DNA of 64,000 nucleotides, taken from assembly GCF_023094165.1 (NCBI RefSeq), contig NZ_JALMDK010000006.1, positions 496,001-560,000 of the forward strand, written 5' to 3'. The stretch comes from Crossiella sp. S99.2 (GTDB taxonomy: Bacteria; Actinomycetota; Actinomycetes; Mycobacteriales; Pseudonocardiaceae). Positions within the stretch are counted from its first letter, which is position 1. Each line of letters starts with the position of its first letter. A program made the translations under genes and the position numbers. Shown here in pieces: positions 36,982 to 45,500 of the stretch. The notes beneath the pieces were generated by a model. The model searched no databases and had not been told where the DNA came from. It saw only the letters and a list, made by a program, of their open reading frames with translations.

Positions 36982-37221
36982 CTACTCGGCGGGCGGTTCC
37001 AGCCCCTGCATGAGGGTGCCCGCGTCCATCTGCAGCGCGGCGGCGATCTTCAAAATGTTGTGCAGCGAGACGTTGCGTTGGCCGCGTTCGACCTGGCCGA
37101 CGTAGGTCCAGTGCAACCCGGCCTTGTCGGCAAGTTTTTCTTGGCTCAGGCCGAGTTCTTCCCGGCGGGCGCGGACTCGTGATCCGAACTGGCGGGCTGC
37201 TGGCGACGTCTGCTTGACCAT
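36982..37221 (-). CDS. Small XRE-family repressor
   Basis: 79 residues, essentially one Cro/C1-type helix-turn-helix domain (FGSRVRARREELGLSQEKLADKAGLHWTYVGQVERGQRNVSLHNILKIAAALQ) with a short tail. It is divergent from a 32-codon ORF; four 15-bp iterons lie in the 174-bp intergenic region just before its start, the likely operator. It may head the small protein/DUF6879/DUF5753 operon, 95 bp upstream of it. Confidence 0.85.
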   Translation of the reverse strand: MVKQTSPAARQFGSRVRARREELGLSQEKLADKAGLHWTYVGQVERGQRNVSLHNILKIAAALQMDAGTLMQGLEPPAE

Positions 37222-37239
37222 GACGGGTCAAGCCCATAG

Positions 37240-37306
37240 GTCTAGGGACGATGTATCCAGAGACGTTGAATCACGAGACTTTACGTCTAGTGACGATGAG
37301 TCCTAC
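37240..37306. promoter_or_regulatory. Four 15-bp iterons before the XRE repressor
   Basis: GACG/GACT motifs recur exactly every 15 bp at 37247, 37262, 37277 and 37292; the first and last units share GTCTAGxGACGATG (37240-37253 and 37285-37298). They lie 19 bp upstream of the XRE start and upstream of the divergent 32-codon ORF. Probably a cooperative operator for the XRE protein; binding is inferred. Confidence 0.6.
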
Positions 37307-37395
37307 TCTGCCTGGCTGCGGGCACCAGTCCGCAGCGTCTGCCAGCTCACCCCTGGCGGACGCCGAGAGCCCCGTAGAGCTGGAGAGGAGGATGT

Positions 37396-37494
37396 ATGAC
37401 ACGAACCCGATTCAGCCGTGACAGCCACATCGGAGGCAGCGGCGAAGGCGACGGGGGCGGCAGCCCCGACCCCAAGCCGACGAAGAAGAAGTAA
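37396..37494 (+). CDS. 32-residue Gly-rich peptide ORF
   Basis: ATG 37396 follows a strong ribosome-binding site (GGAGAGGAGG, 37382-37391). The peptide starts MTRTRFSRDSHIGGSGEG, becomes Gly/Asp/Pro-rich and ends in PKPTKKK. It is followed 20 bp later by a 15-bp perfect hairpin. It is divergent from the XRE repressor with shared iterons. It could be a signalling peptide, a small antitoxin-like factor or a decoy; none is recognisable. Confidence 0.55.
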   Translation: MTRTRFSRDSHIGGSGEGDGGGSPDPKPTKKK

Positions 37495-37514
37495 CCACCC
37501 AACACGGTGATGAT

Positions 37515-37551
37515 GAGCGGACCCCGGAACTACTACTTCCGGGGTCCGCTC
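37515..37551 (+). terminator. 15-bp perfect hairpin terminator
   Basis: GAGCGGACCCCGGAA (37515-37529), loop CTACTAC, TTCCGGGGTCCGCTC (37537-37551). No T-run follows, as is usual in high-GC actinobacteria. It ends the short transcript of the 32-residue ORF. Confidence 0.75.
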
Positions 37552-37613
37552 TCATAGTGACAGAACACCAGCCCTAAAAGAAACAATTCCGCATTGTTCT
37601 ACTATCGGCATTC

Positions 37614-38708
37614 ATGGACGATAGCGGACCATTACAACAGCTCCACAGAACAAAACTTGCCCTTATTGCCATTCTCTTGACCGTCACCGGCATGGGTCTG
37701 CTGTTCTTGTCCAAACTGGAGCCGATCAAACAGCTCTACTGGTTTCCCGTAGAAGAATTCGGGCAAACACTAATGGGCACCGGCCTCGTATCGACCCTGC
37801 TCATCTATTTCGACTACCGCGACTACATCGAACGCCTCATCCAACTCCTTGAAGCCCTGCTCGCTCAACAGGTTCCCGCCATCAAACAAAGCGTAATAGA
37901 CGGATTCGCCGCCGCGCCACGGGAATTCAGCCGAACCGCAACCCCAGACGCCTTGGATGAGATGATCGAAAGTTCTTTAGCCGTCAGGCTAAAGAACCCG
38001 CCGCTAGCGGCGGACCTCACCCAAAAATTTCGCCGCCAGGTCGAGCACTCCACCGTCACAAGTTCCGATACACGCGTGTCCATTGTGCTCACACCATGGA
38101 CCGAAGGACCCGCACACGGACTGGGCGCAATGTTCGTTGCCGAATTCACCTGGGAACACTACATCAGCGCACTGCCTACCGAAGAAAATTTTTGGTGCGT
38201 CAGCGATCGCACCACCAGGCAGCAGGCCACTCGCGATCCTGCCAACGCTGGCGTGTGGCTACTCGATCCGACCAGTGGAATCAGTGCGGCATCACCGGAA
38301 GCATTCGAATTGGTGCGCTACGCCGTCAACGGCACAGCACAAAAAATTGTTGTCGTGCGCGGTGATTCCCAGCAATTCCACAGCGTCACCCTCGACCACA
38401 ACCACACACGCGGCGAACGCGGTTTTCACCTGTCCTACAAGTACCGTGCCCTGCTCCAGCAACACGGCCACCTGTATCTCGCCTTAACCAAAACCAGTGA
38501 CGGACTTCAGGTGAACCTCACCCACCAGGACTGCGATATTGCCCATATCCGCGTCGCGGACTATGTTTCCAGTCTGAACCCGGCCCGTGTCTACACCAGC
38601 CCAGCAGGTGCCCGAATACCGGAAGTGTCTGTTGGCTGCGATGGCTGGGTATATCCAGGTTCTGGCGTCACGTTTACCTGGGCACTGAAACGGGAGCTAC
38701 AACAGTGA
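37614..38708 (+). CDS. Orphan membrane-anchored protein
   Basis: 364 residues, not recognised. Two hydrophobic helices lie near the N-terminus (about 13-33 LALIAILLTVTGMGLLFLS, and 49-66 around TLMGTGLVSTLLIYF), then a helical region (ERLIQLLEALLAQQVPAIKQ) and a soluble C-terminal domain of about 230 residues that is beta-rich (RVSIVLTPWTEG...FHLSYKYRALLQQHGHLYLALTK). Codon use is less GC-biased than the flanks, supporting recent acquisition. It has its own terminator. Last gene of the element before attR; possibly cargo such as a defence or sensing protein, but that is speculation. Confidence 0.7.
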   Translation: MDDSGPLQQLHRTKLALIAILLTVTGMGLLFLSKLEPIKQLYWFPVEEFGQTLMGTGLVSTLLIYFDYRDYIERLIQLLEALLAQQVPAIKQSVIDGFAAAPREFSRTATPDALDEMIESSLAVRLKNPPLAADLTQKFRRQVEHSTVTSSDTRVSIVLTPWTEGPAHGLGAMFVAEFTWEHYISALPTEENFWCVSDRTTRQQATRDPANAGVWLLDPTSGISAASPEAFELVRYAVNGTAQKIVVVRGDSQQFHSVTLDHNHTRGERGFHLSYKYRALLQQHGHLYLALTKTSDGLQVNLTHQDCDIAHIRVADYVSSLNPARVYTSPAGARIPEVSVGCDGWVYPGSGVTFTWALKRELQQ

Positions 38709-38739
38709 CGGCCCCGTCCTGAAAGGACGGAGCCGTCAC
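38705..38739 (+). terminator. Hairpin terminator after the orphan membrane protein
   Basis: GTGACGGC and GCCGTCAC pair around an inner CCGTCCT/AGGACGG stem with a GAA loop and one mismatch, overlapping the stop codon. It is a stable 15-16-bp stem without a T-run. Confidence 0.75.
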
Positions 38740-39186
38740 CACCTTCTAGTCAGGCAGGAAGTGCTTACGTAGTGCCAGACTTCCTGATCCTGCGCTCGAT
38801 GTGTACCCTCCTAGTTATCCGCAGTTCAAGGGGTCGCTGATCTCTATGCGAACCCCAGGCGGAACCCTTACCAGGGACAACAATGCGATTAGATGCAACA
38901 GAAGCCCCGTCGGGGGCACAGACTGCATCTACAACATCAACAACGCGGTTGGATGCTGTCAGGTTCCCGCTGGGGGCGCTCCCTCGGCACAGCTCTGCCC
39001 GCGGAATGCGCGGACCGGGTCGGTCGCCACGACTCTGGGGGTCCAACCCCCAGGCCCCGGTCGGCGGGCTCCGCCCCCGAACCCCCCGAGCCTCGCGCCC
39101 CGAATTTCCCCCTCCCTGAAACCCCCAAGTCTCTGGCGGATCACCGCATAGCCTGGACGGGTCACCTGGCCCATCTGGAGAGAACG
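38740..39186. other. Right junction region without a gene
   Basis: About 450 bp. The left part (to about 38938) belongs to the element: read on the minus strand it is an open frame that would supply the recombinase C-terminus in the excised circle. The right part is chromosomal, very GC-rich, with short inverted G/C runs (39040-39130) and no accepted gene. Confidence 0.55.
38885..38956. other. attR candidate (right junction of integrated element)
   Basis: GGGGGCAC (38912-38919), 5 bp, then GCATCTACAACATC (38925-38938) repeat the layout of the left junction. The core is flanked by two direct copies of GCGrTTrGATGC exactly 60 bp apart (38885-38896 and 38945-38956). The nearest chromosomal gene begins at 39187. 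Confidence 0.65.
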
Positions 39187-39963
39187 GTGAGTACTTCCGT
39201 GACCACACAGCCCAAGACCGTGTTCGTGACCGGCGCGTCCACCGGGTTCGGGGCGGCCATCGCCCGCCGGTTCGCCGGGGAGGGGGCGCGGGTGGTGGCT
39301 ACCGCGCGGCGCAAGGACAAGCTGGAGGCGCTGGCTGCGGAGTTCGGGGACCTGGTGTTCCCGGTGGCGCTGGATGTGCGGGACAACCACGCGGTGGAGC
39401 AGGTGGTGGCGGGGCTGCCCGCGGAGTTCGCCGCGATCGACGTCCTGGTCAACAACGCGGGGCTGGCGCTGGGCCTCGAACCAGCGCAGCGGGCCTCGCT
39501 GGCGGACTGGGAGCAGATGGTCGACACCAACTGCAAGGGGCTCATGTACTGCACCCGGGCGGTGTTGCCGGGGATGGTGCAGCGGCGACGTGGGCATGTG
39601 GTGAACATCGGGTCGGTGGCTGGCATCCACGCCTACCCCGGCGGCAACGTCTACGGCGGCACCAAGGCATTCGTGCACCAGTTCAGCCTCAACCTGCGCA
39701 GCGATCTGCACGGCACCGGGGTCCGGGTGACCTGCGTGGAGCCGGGCATGTGCGGCGGCACCGAGTTCTCGCTGGTCCGGTTCCAGGGTGACTCGGGTAA
39801 GGCGGCGGGGGTTTACGACGGCATGCAGCCGCTGACCGCCGAGGACATCGCCGAGACCGTGCACTGGGTGACCGGGCAGCCCGCGCACGTCAACGTCAAC
39901 ACCATCGAGCTGATGCCGGTGGCGCAGAGCTTCGCGGGCTTCCAGGTGCACCGCGAGGGGTGA
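39187..39963 (+). CDS. SDR oxidoreductase, YdfG-like
   Basis: 258-residue short-chain dehydrogenase. The cofactor motif is TGASTGFGAAIARRF with RRKDK downstream favouring NADP; also NNAG, catalytic Ser (NIGSVAG) and YxxxK (YGGTKAF). The sequence resembles the YdfG group (3-hydroxy acid/serine dehydrogenases), including the tail NVNTIELMPVAQSFAGFQVHR. GTG 39187 with GGAGAG upstream is the start; the frame further upstream runs through attR. First chromosomal gene right of the element. Confidence 0.87.
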   Translation: MSTSVTTQPKTVFVTGASTGFGAAIARRFAGEGARVVATARRKDKLEALAAEFGDLVFPVALDVRDNHAVEQVVAGLPAEFAAIDVLVNNAGLALGLEPAQRASLADWEQMVDTNCKGLMYCTRAVLPGMVQRRRGHVVNIGSVAGIHAYPGGNVYGGTKAFVHQFSLNLRSDLHGTGVRVTCVEPGMCGGTEFSLVRFQGDSGKAAGVYDGMQPLTAEDIAETVHWVTGQPAHVNVNTIELMPVAQSFAGFQVHREG

Positions 39964-40023
39964 CCCTCGGCACTTTCCTAACGTTCGATACACATCGAAC
40001 TTGACGGGTCGGTGACACGTCGA

Positions 40024-40053
40024 CTACTTCTGTACTAGACATTACAGAAGTAG
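40024..40053. promoter_or_regulatory. 11-bp perfect inverted repeat before SDR gene
   Basis: CTACTTCTGTA (40024-40034) and TACAGAAGTAG (40043-40053) with an 8-bp spacer end 10 bp before the SDR ATG at 40064. It is an operator-like palindrome of TetR or MarR type. No such regulator is adjacent, so the controlling gene is elsewhere. Confidence 0.7.
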
Positions 40054-40063
40054 GGAGCTGGTC

Positions 40064-40813
40064 ATGGGCAAGCAACTCGTGGGCAAGGTCGCGCTGGTCA
40101 CCGGGGGTTCTCGGGGGATCGGCGCGGCCACCGCGCGGGCGCTGGGCGCGGCGGGCGCGGATGTCGCGATCAGCTACACCTCGCGGCCGGACAAGGCCGA
40201 GGCCCTGGTCACCGAGCTGAAGGAGGCCGGGGTCCGGGCGCTCGCGGTGCGCGCCGACCAGGCCGACTCGGCGCAGGTCAAGGAGCTGGTGCGGACCGTG
40301 CACGAGCACTTCGGGCGGCTGGACGTGCTGATCAACAACGCCGGGGTGATCGCGGTCGACACGCTGGACCCGGCCACCAGGGACGAGGCGGCGCTGGACC
40401 GGCAGCTGGCGATCAACATCGGCGGGGTGGCGGCGGGGGTGCGCGCGGCCGCGCCGCTGATCGGCGACGGCGGGCGGATCGTCACCGTCGGCTCGGTGCT
40501 GGCCACCAGGCAGGCCGGCGGCGGGGTGGCCGAGTACTCCGGCACCAAGGCCGCGATCGCGGCGTTCAGCAAGGGCTGGGCGCGGGACCTCGGCGGCCGC
40601 GGGATCACCGTCAACACCGTGCACCCAGGCCCGATCGAGACCGACATGAACCCGAACGAGGGCGAGGCCGCGGCGCAGCGGACCGCGCTCACCGCACTCG
40701 GCCGCTACGGCCAGGCAGCCGAGGTGGCCGCCGCGATCGTGTTCCTGGCCGGACCGGACGCGGCCTACATCACCGGCGCCGAACTGCACGTCGACGGCGG
40801 CATGGGCATCTGA
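40064..40813 (+). CDS. SDR oxidoreductase, FabG-like
   Basis: 249-residue classical SDR: TGGSRGIGAATARAL nucleotide motif, DVLINNAGV, catalytic Ser (VGSVLAT), YSGTKAA (Tyr/Lys) and the typical C-terminal GAELHVDGGMGI. It reduces a keto group or oxidises an alcohol with NAD(P); the substrate is unknown. An 11-bp palindrome overlaps its promoter, pointing to tight regulation, often seen for xenobiotic- or quinone-induced SDRs. Confidence 0.9.
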   Translation: MGKQLVGKVALVTGGSRGIGAATARALGAAGADVAISYTSRPDKAEALVTELKEAGVRALAVRADQADSAQVKELVRTVHEHFGRLDVLINNAGVIAVDTLDPATRDEAALDRQLAINIGGVAAGVRAAAPLIGDGGRIVTVGSVLATRQAGGGVAEYSGTKAAIAAFSKGWARDLGGRGITVNTVHPGPIETDMNPNEGEAAAQRTALTALGRYGQAAEVAAAIVFLAGPDAAYITGAELHVDGGMGI

Positions 40814-40877
40814 GCAGAATCGTTCCCACCTGGCGGAACGAGTTGCCCACGCCCCGGAGGGTTCGCAGACTGCCGGG

Positions 40878-42371
40878 GTGAGCCAGCCAGAACCCGTGCT
40901 GATCCGCTCGGCCCGCGATGTCACCGACCTGGTGAACTCGGGGGCCGCGCGGGGCAGCCACGCCACCATGATCGTGATCATCGCGCTGGGCGGCATCTTC
41001 ATCGACGCTCACTGAATGCTCGACCCTGCGAGCAGGTCTGCGGCAGACTTCAGCTCGCTCGCCTACGGCATGCGCGACATCACCGTCCAGTTCGGGCTCA
41101 GCCCGGTCGGCGCGGGCATCGTGAACGCCTCGATCATGGTCGGCGCGGTGGTCGGCGCGCTTGGTGGCGGCTATCTGGTCGACAAGATCGGCCGGTACCG
41201 GGTGTTCATGGCGGACATGCTCTTCTTCGTCATCGCCGCGCTGGGCTGCGCGCTGGCGCCCAACGCCGAGGTGCTGGTGTTCTTCCGGTTCCTGATGGGC
41301 GTCGGGGTCGGCATGGACCTGCCGGTGGCGATGGCCTTCCTGGCCGAGTTCTCCCGGCTGCGCGGCAAGGGCAGCAAGGGCTCGCGCACCGCGTCCTGGT
41401 CGGCGGCCTGGTTCGTGGCCACCAGCGCCTGCTACCTGATCATCCTCGGCCTGTACTTCCTGATCCCGGCCGAGAACCACGGCGTGCTGTGGCGGTTCAC
41501 CGTCGGTTTCGGCGCGGTGCCCGCGCTGGTCGTGCTGCTCATCCGGCACCGCTATATGAACGAGTCCCCCGCCTGGGCCGCCGGTCAGGGCGATCTGGCA
41601 GGGGCCGCGGCGATCCTGCGCAAGTCCTACGGGGTCAACGCGGTGGTCGCGCCCGAGGCCGAGGTGGTCAAGGCCCCGAAGCGCTCGATCCGGGCCGAGT
41701 TCGGGCGGCTGTTCAACCGGACCTACCGCCGCCGCACCTGGCTGTCCCTGGCCGTGGCACTGGCCCAGACCTTCGGCTACAACGCGGTCGCCTACGGCCT
41801 GCCGGTGATCATCGCCGGGTTCCTCGCCCAGGGCCCGCTGACCACGATCAGCGCCTCGCTGGTGCTCAACGTGTGCTTCGCGGTCACCGGTGGCCTGCTC
41901 GGCATCCGCTGGGTGCGCAGCCAGGGCGCCTGGAAGCTGACCGCGCTCGGGTTCGCGGTGCAGTTCGCCGCGCTGGTCGCGCTGGCCCTGATCGGCAGGC
42001 CCAGCGGGCAGGAACTGGCCGTGGCGGCACTGCTGGCGCTGGGGGCGTTCCTGTTCGCCCAGGGCTGGGGGCCGGGCGCGAACTACATGACCTTCGCGAC
42101 GCTGAGCTACCCGACCTCGCTGCGCGGGGTGGGCGTCGGGTTCAACCAGGGCATGCTGCGGATCGGCTCGACCGCGTCGCTGTTCCTGTTCCCCGTGCTG
42201 AGCGCGAGCCTGGGCACCGGGGTGTTCTGGGTGATCGCACTCGCCCCCGCGCTGGGTCTGCTCGCCCTGCTGCTGGTGCGCTGGGAGCCAGTCGGGTATG
42301 ACGTGGATGCTGAAGACAGCGAAACAGAAAAGGGCGGCGTCCCGACGGATCCGGCAGAGACGCGCCGCTGA
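40878..42371 (+). pseudogene. MFS transporter gene interrupted by an in-frame insertion with TGA
   Basis: GTG 40878 opens a frame that reads through the first part of TM1 (MIVIIALGGIFIDA) and stops at TGA 41013. The same frame resumes at ATG 41016 and, 11 codons later, continues the family sequence FSSLAYGMRDITVQFGLSP for 451 codons of MFS transporter (12-TM sugar/metabolite type; RIGRYRVF-like GKIGRYR motif, SPAWAAGQGD linker). The expected IDAY-DFSS junction is split by about 33 extra bases (41010-41045) containing CCTGC-GA-GCAGG. The TGA-ATG arrangement could allow reinitiation, so two half-products are possible, but it is most likely inactive. Confidence 0.7.
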
Positions 42372-42568
42372 GGAGTACCCCCAGTACCAACTCTCAGCAG
42401 CGCTTCCCGCCGAACCGACGAACACCTGCCCGAGGCCAACCTTTCAAGCCCTGGTTGCCGCCGCACGAGCCCGATCGGACCGGATGACCTAAGCCGCTGG
42501 TCAACGGCATAGGATGGGTTTTCCGGTCCGGATAGGCGGAACGCTGGGGAGCGGGGAGAGCAGGTCGG

Positions 42569-45500
42569 TTGTCGGTCGTATCCGGGGCCCGCGCGGCCTT
42601 CGCCGAACGATTCGCGCTGCTGTACGCCGAAGCCGGTGACCCACCGCTGAAGCGGGTCGCCGAGTCGGTGGCGCGTGCCCGGCGTGCCGACGAACGCGGC
42701 CGACCGGTCCAGGTGACCACCCAGCGGATCAGCGACTGGCGGCGCGGCCGCAACGTGCCCGCCCGCTTCGCCGGACTCGCCGTGGTGCTGGAGGTCCTCA
42801 TCGGCGAGGCCCGCACCCGGCGGCCGGCGCCCGCGCTGCCCGGACTCTACGACCGGGACGGCTGGCAGAAGCTGTGGTCGGCCGCGCAGGCCAGCCCGGT
42901 GGAGGAGGCCGAACCGCCGCCACCGCCGGACACCGCGCTCTGCCCCTACCGCGGCCTGGCCGCCTTCCAGCCGGAGGACTCACCGCACTTCTTCGGCCGG
43001 GACCGGGCCACCGCCGCGCTGCTCGGCCTGCTCCGCGCCGGGGACGGGCTGGCCATGCTGGTCGGGGCCTCCGGAGCGGGCAAGTCCTCGCTGCTGCGGG
43101 CCGGGCTGGTGCCCGCGCTGGCCGCCGAGGCCGAGTCCGCGGACTGGCCGGTCACCCTGATCACCCCCGGCGTCAACCCGGTCAAGGAACTGGACCGGCA
43201 TCTGCCCGGACTGGCCGAGGCGGACACTCCCGAACAGGTGCGCGCGATCCTCGGCGAGGCCCGCCGGGTGATCATCGTGGACCAGTTCGAGGAGGTCTTC
43301 ACGCTCTGCCCGGACCCCGAGGTCCGGCGTTGCTTCATCCGGCTGCTGCACCTGGCCGGCACGCCCGGCCCCGCGCTGGTCGTGCTCGGCCTGCGCGCGG
43401 ACTTCTACGGCCGCTGCCTGGACCACCCCGAACTCGTCGCCGCGCTGCAGCACCGGCACCTGGTGCTGGGCCCGATGACGGTGGCCGAACTGCGCGCCGC
43501 GGTCACCGCGCCGGCCCGCGCGGTCGGCCTGCAACTGGAGACCGGCCTGGTCGAACTGCTGCTGCGCGATCTGGGCGTCAGCGAGCGGCGCAACCGGACC
43601 CGCGGCGACAAGGACAGCTACGACGCGGGTGCGTTGCCGCTGCTCTCGCACGCCCTGCTGGCCACCTGGCAGCACCGCCATGGCGGACGGCTCACCGTGG
43701 CCGGGTACCGCGCGGCCGGCGGCATCCAGGGCGCGGTCGCGGCCACCGCGGAACGCGCCTGGGCCGAACTCGGCGCCGCCGGCCAGGCCGCCGCCCGGCC
43801 GTTGCTGCTGCGTCTGGTGCGGATCGGCGAGGACACCGAGGACACCCGCCGCAGGGCAGGCCGGGACGAGGTCCTGGACCAGGCCCAGGACCGGGCCGCG
43901 ACCGAGACCGCGCTGGAGACGCTGGTCTCCGCGCGGCTGATCACCCTGGACGCCGAGTCGGTGGAGATCACCCACGAGGCGCTGCTGCGGGCCTGGCCCC
44001 GGCTGCACGGCTGGCTGGACCAGGACCGGGAGGGTCACCTCACCCGGCAGCGGCTGGAGGAGGACGCCAAGACCTGGGCCGCCCAGGACCAGGACCCCTC
44101 GCTGCTCTACCGCGGCGCCCGGTTGCAGACCAGCAGGCAGGCGGTGGCGGCGGGCGGGCCGACCGAGGTGGCCCGGCAGTTCCTGGCCACCTCCACCCGG
44201 CAGTGGCGGCGCGCGGTGTGGCTGCGCCGGGCCGCGGTGGCCGCGGTGTGCGTGCTCGCGCTGATCGCCTCGATCGCGGCGGTGGCCGCGGTCAGCCAGC
44301 GCGACGACGCCCAGTTCCGCCAGGTGCTGGCCGAGGCCGACCGGATGCTGGAGTCCGACCCGTCACTGGCTGCCCAGCTCACCCTGGTCGCCGACGCGCT
44401 CCGCCCGGAGGACACCGAGGTCCGCACCCGGCTGCTGGCCGCCCAGCAACTCCCGCTGGCCACCAGCCTGACCGGGCACACCGGCGCGGTCTACCTGACC
44501 TCGTTCAGCCCGGACGGCCGCACCCTGGCCACCGCGGGCTACGACCGCACCGCCCGGCTCTGGGACGTCAGCGACCCGACCCGGCCGCGCCAGCTCGGGC
44601 AGCCGCTGACCGGGCACAGCAGCTGGCTCAGCTCCGCGGTGTTCAGCCCGGACGGCCGGACCCTGGCCACCACCGGCGCGGACAACACCATCCGGCTCTG
44701 GGACGTGCGCAACCCGGCCCAGCCCAGGCAGTTCGGCCCGGCGCTTGGCACCGGTGCCGGCACCGCCTACCTGCTCGCCTTCAGCCCGGACAGCAAGCTG
44801 CTGGCCACCGCCAACGAGGACCGCACCGCGCGGCTGTGGGACGTCAGCGACCCGGCCAAGCCGGTCCGCCTGGGCGATCCGCTGTCCGGGCACCGCGGTC
44901 AGGTGCGCGCGCTGGCGTTCAGCCCGGACGGGAAACTGCTGGCCACCGGCAGTGACGACAACACCATCCGGCTGTGGAACCTGCGCGATCCGGCGCGGGT
45001 CACCCCGCTCGGCGTGCCGCTGACCGGGCACCTGGCCGGACTGCACTCGGTGGCCTTCAGCCCGGACAGCAAGTTGCTGGCCTCCGGCAGTGACGACAAG
45101 ACCGTCCGGCTGTGGGACCTCAGCGATCCGGCCGCGGCGGTCCCGGCCGGGCCGCCGCTGCTCGGGCACTCCGCCCAGGTGTGGTCGGTGGCCTTCAGCC
45201 CCACCCAGAACCTGCTCGCCTCGGCCGCCGCGGACGGCACCGCGCGGCTGTGGGACATCAGCGACCCGAACGCGGTCGCCCAGTTCCGGCCGGCGCTCTC
45301 CGGTCGCAGCAACGAGCTGTACGCGGTCTCGTTCAGCCCGGACGGCCGCAGCCTGGCGGTGGGCGGCGAGGACGGCGCGGCCCGGCTGTGGACACTGCCG
45401 CACGGCATGCTGATGGGCCACACCCTCGGCCTGGGCACCCCCGAGTTCCGCCAGGACGGCCGGGTGCTGGCCACCAGCGGCGCCGACCGCACCGTGCGGC

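Larger units (their letters stand above)
24358..38938. mobile_element. AICE-like integrative element in tRNA-Arg
   Basis: About 14.6 kb bounded by a 14-bp direct repeat. It is flanked by tRNA-Arg on the left and ordinary high-GC chromosomal genes on the right. It carries a large serine recombinase, a TraB/FtsK-like translocase, a KorSA-like GntR repressor, small coupled ORFs, a graspetide cassette and two XRE/DUF6879 modules. Composition is lower in GC than the flanks, most clearly at 29.8-32.7 kb and 37.5-38.7 kb. No Rep initiator, Xis of recognisable type or Nudix gene was found, so it may be a reduced AICE or an element using host replication. Confidence 0.8.

Noticed and set aside
36887..37237. 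N-terminal extension of the CPKIY protein to 37237
   Set aside because: It would overlap the small XRE gene in another frame of the same strand; the product there is Arg/Pro-rich shadow.
24358..38938. Prophage
   Set aside because: No capsid, portal, terminase, tail or lysis genes; the translocase and GntR repressor fit a conjugative integrative element.
38893..39186. N-terminal extension of the SDR across the right junction
   Set aside because: It covers attR and reads GC-rich non-family sequence; the SDR proper begins at GTG 39187.
40770..42425. 551-codon minus-strand frame over the MFS gene
   Set aside because: His/Gln/Arg-rich shadow; the plus strand has clear MFS transporter sequence.
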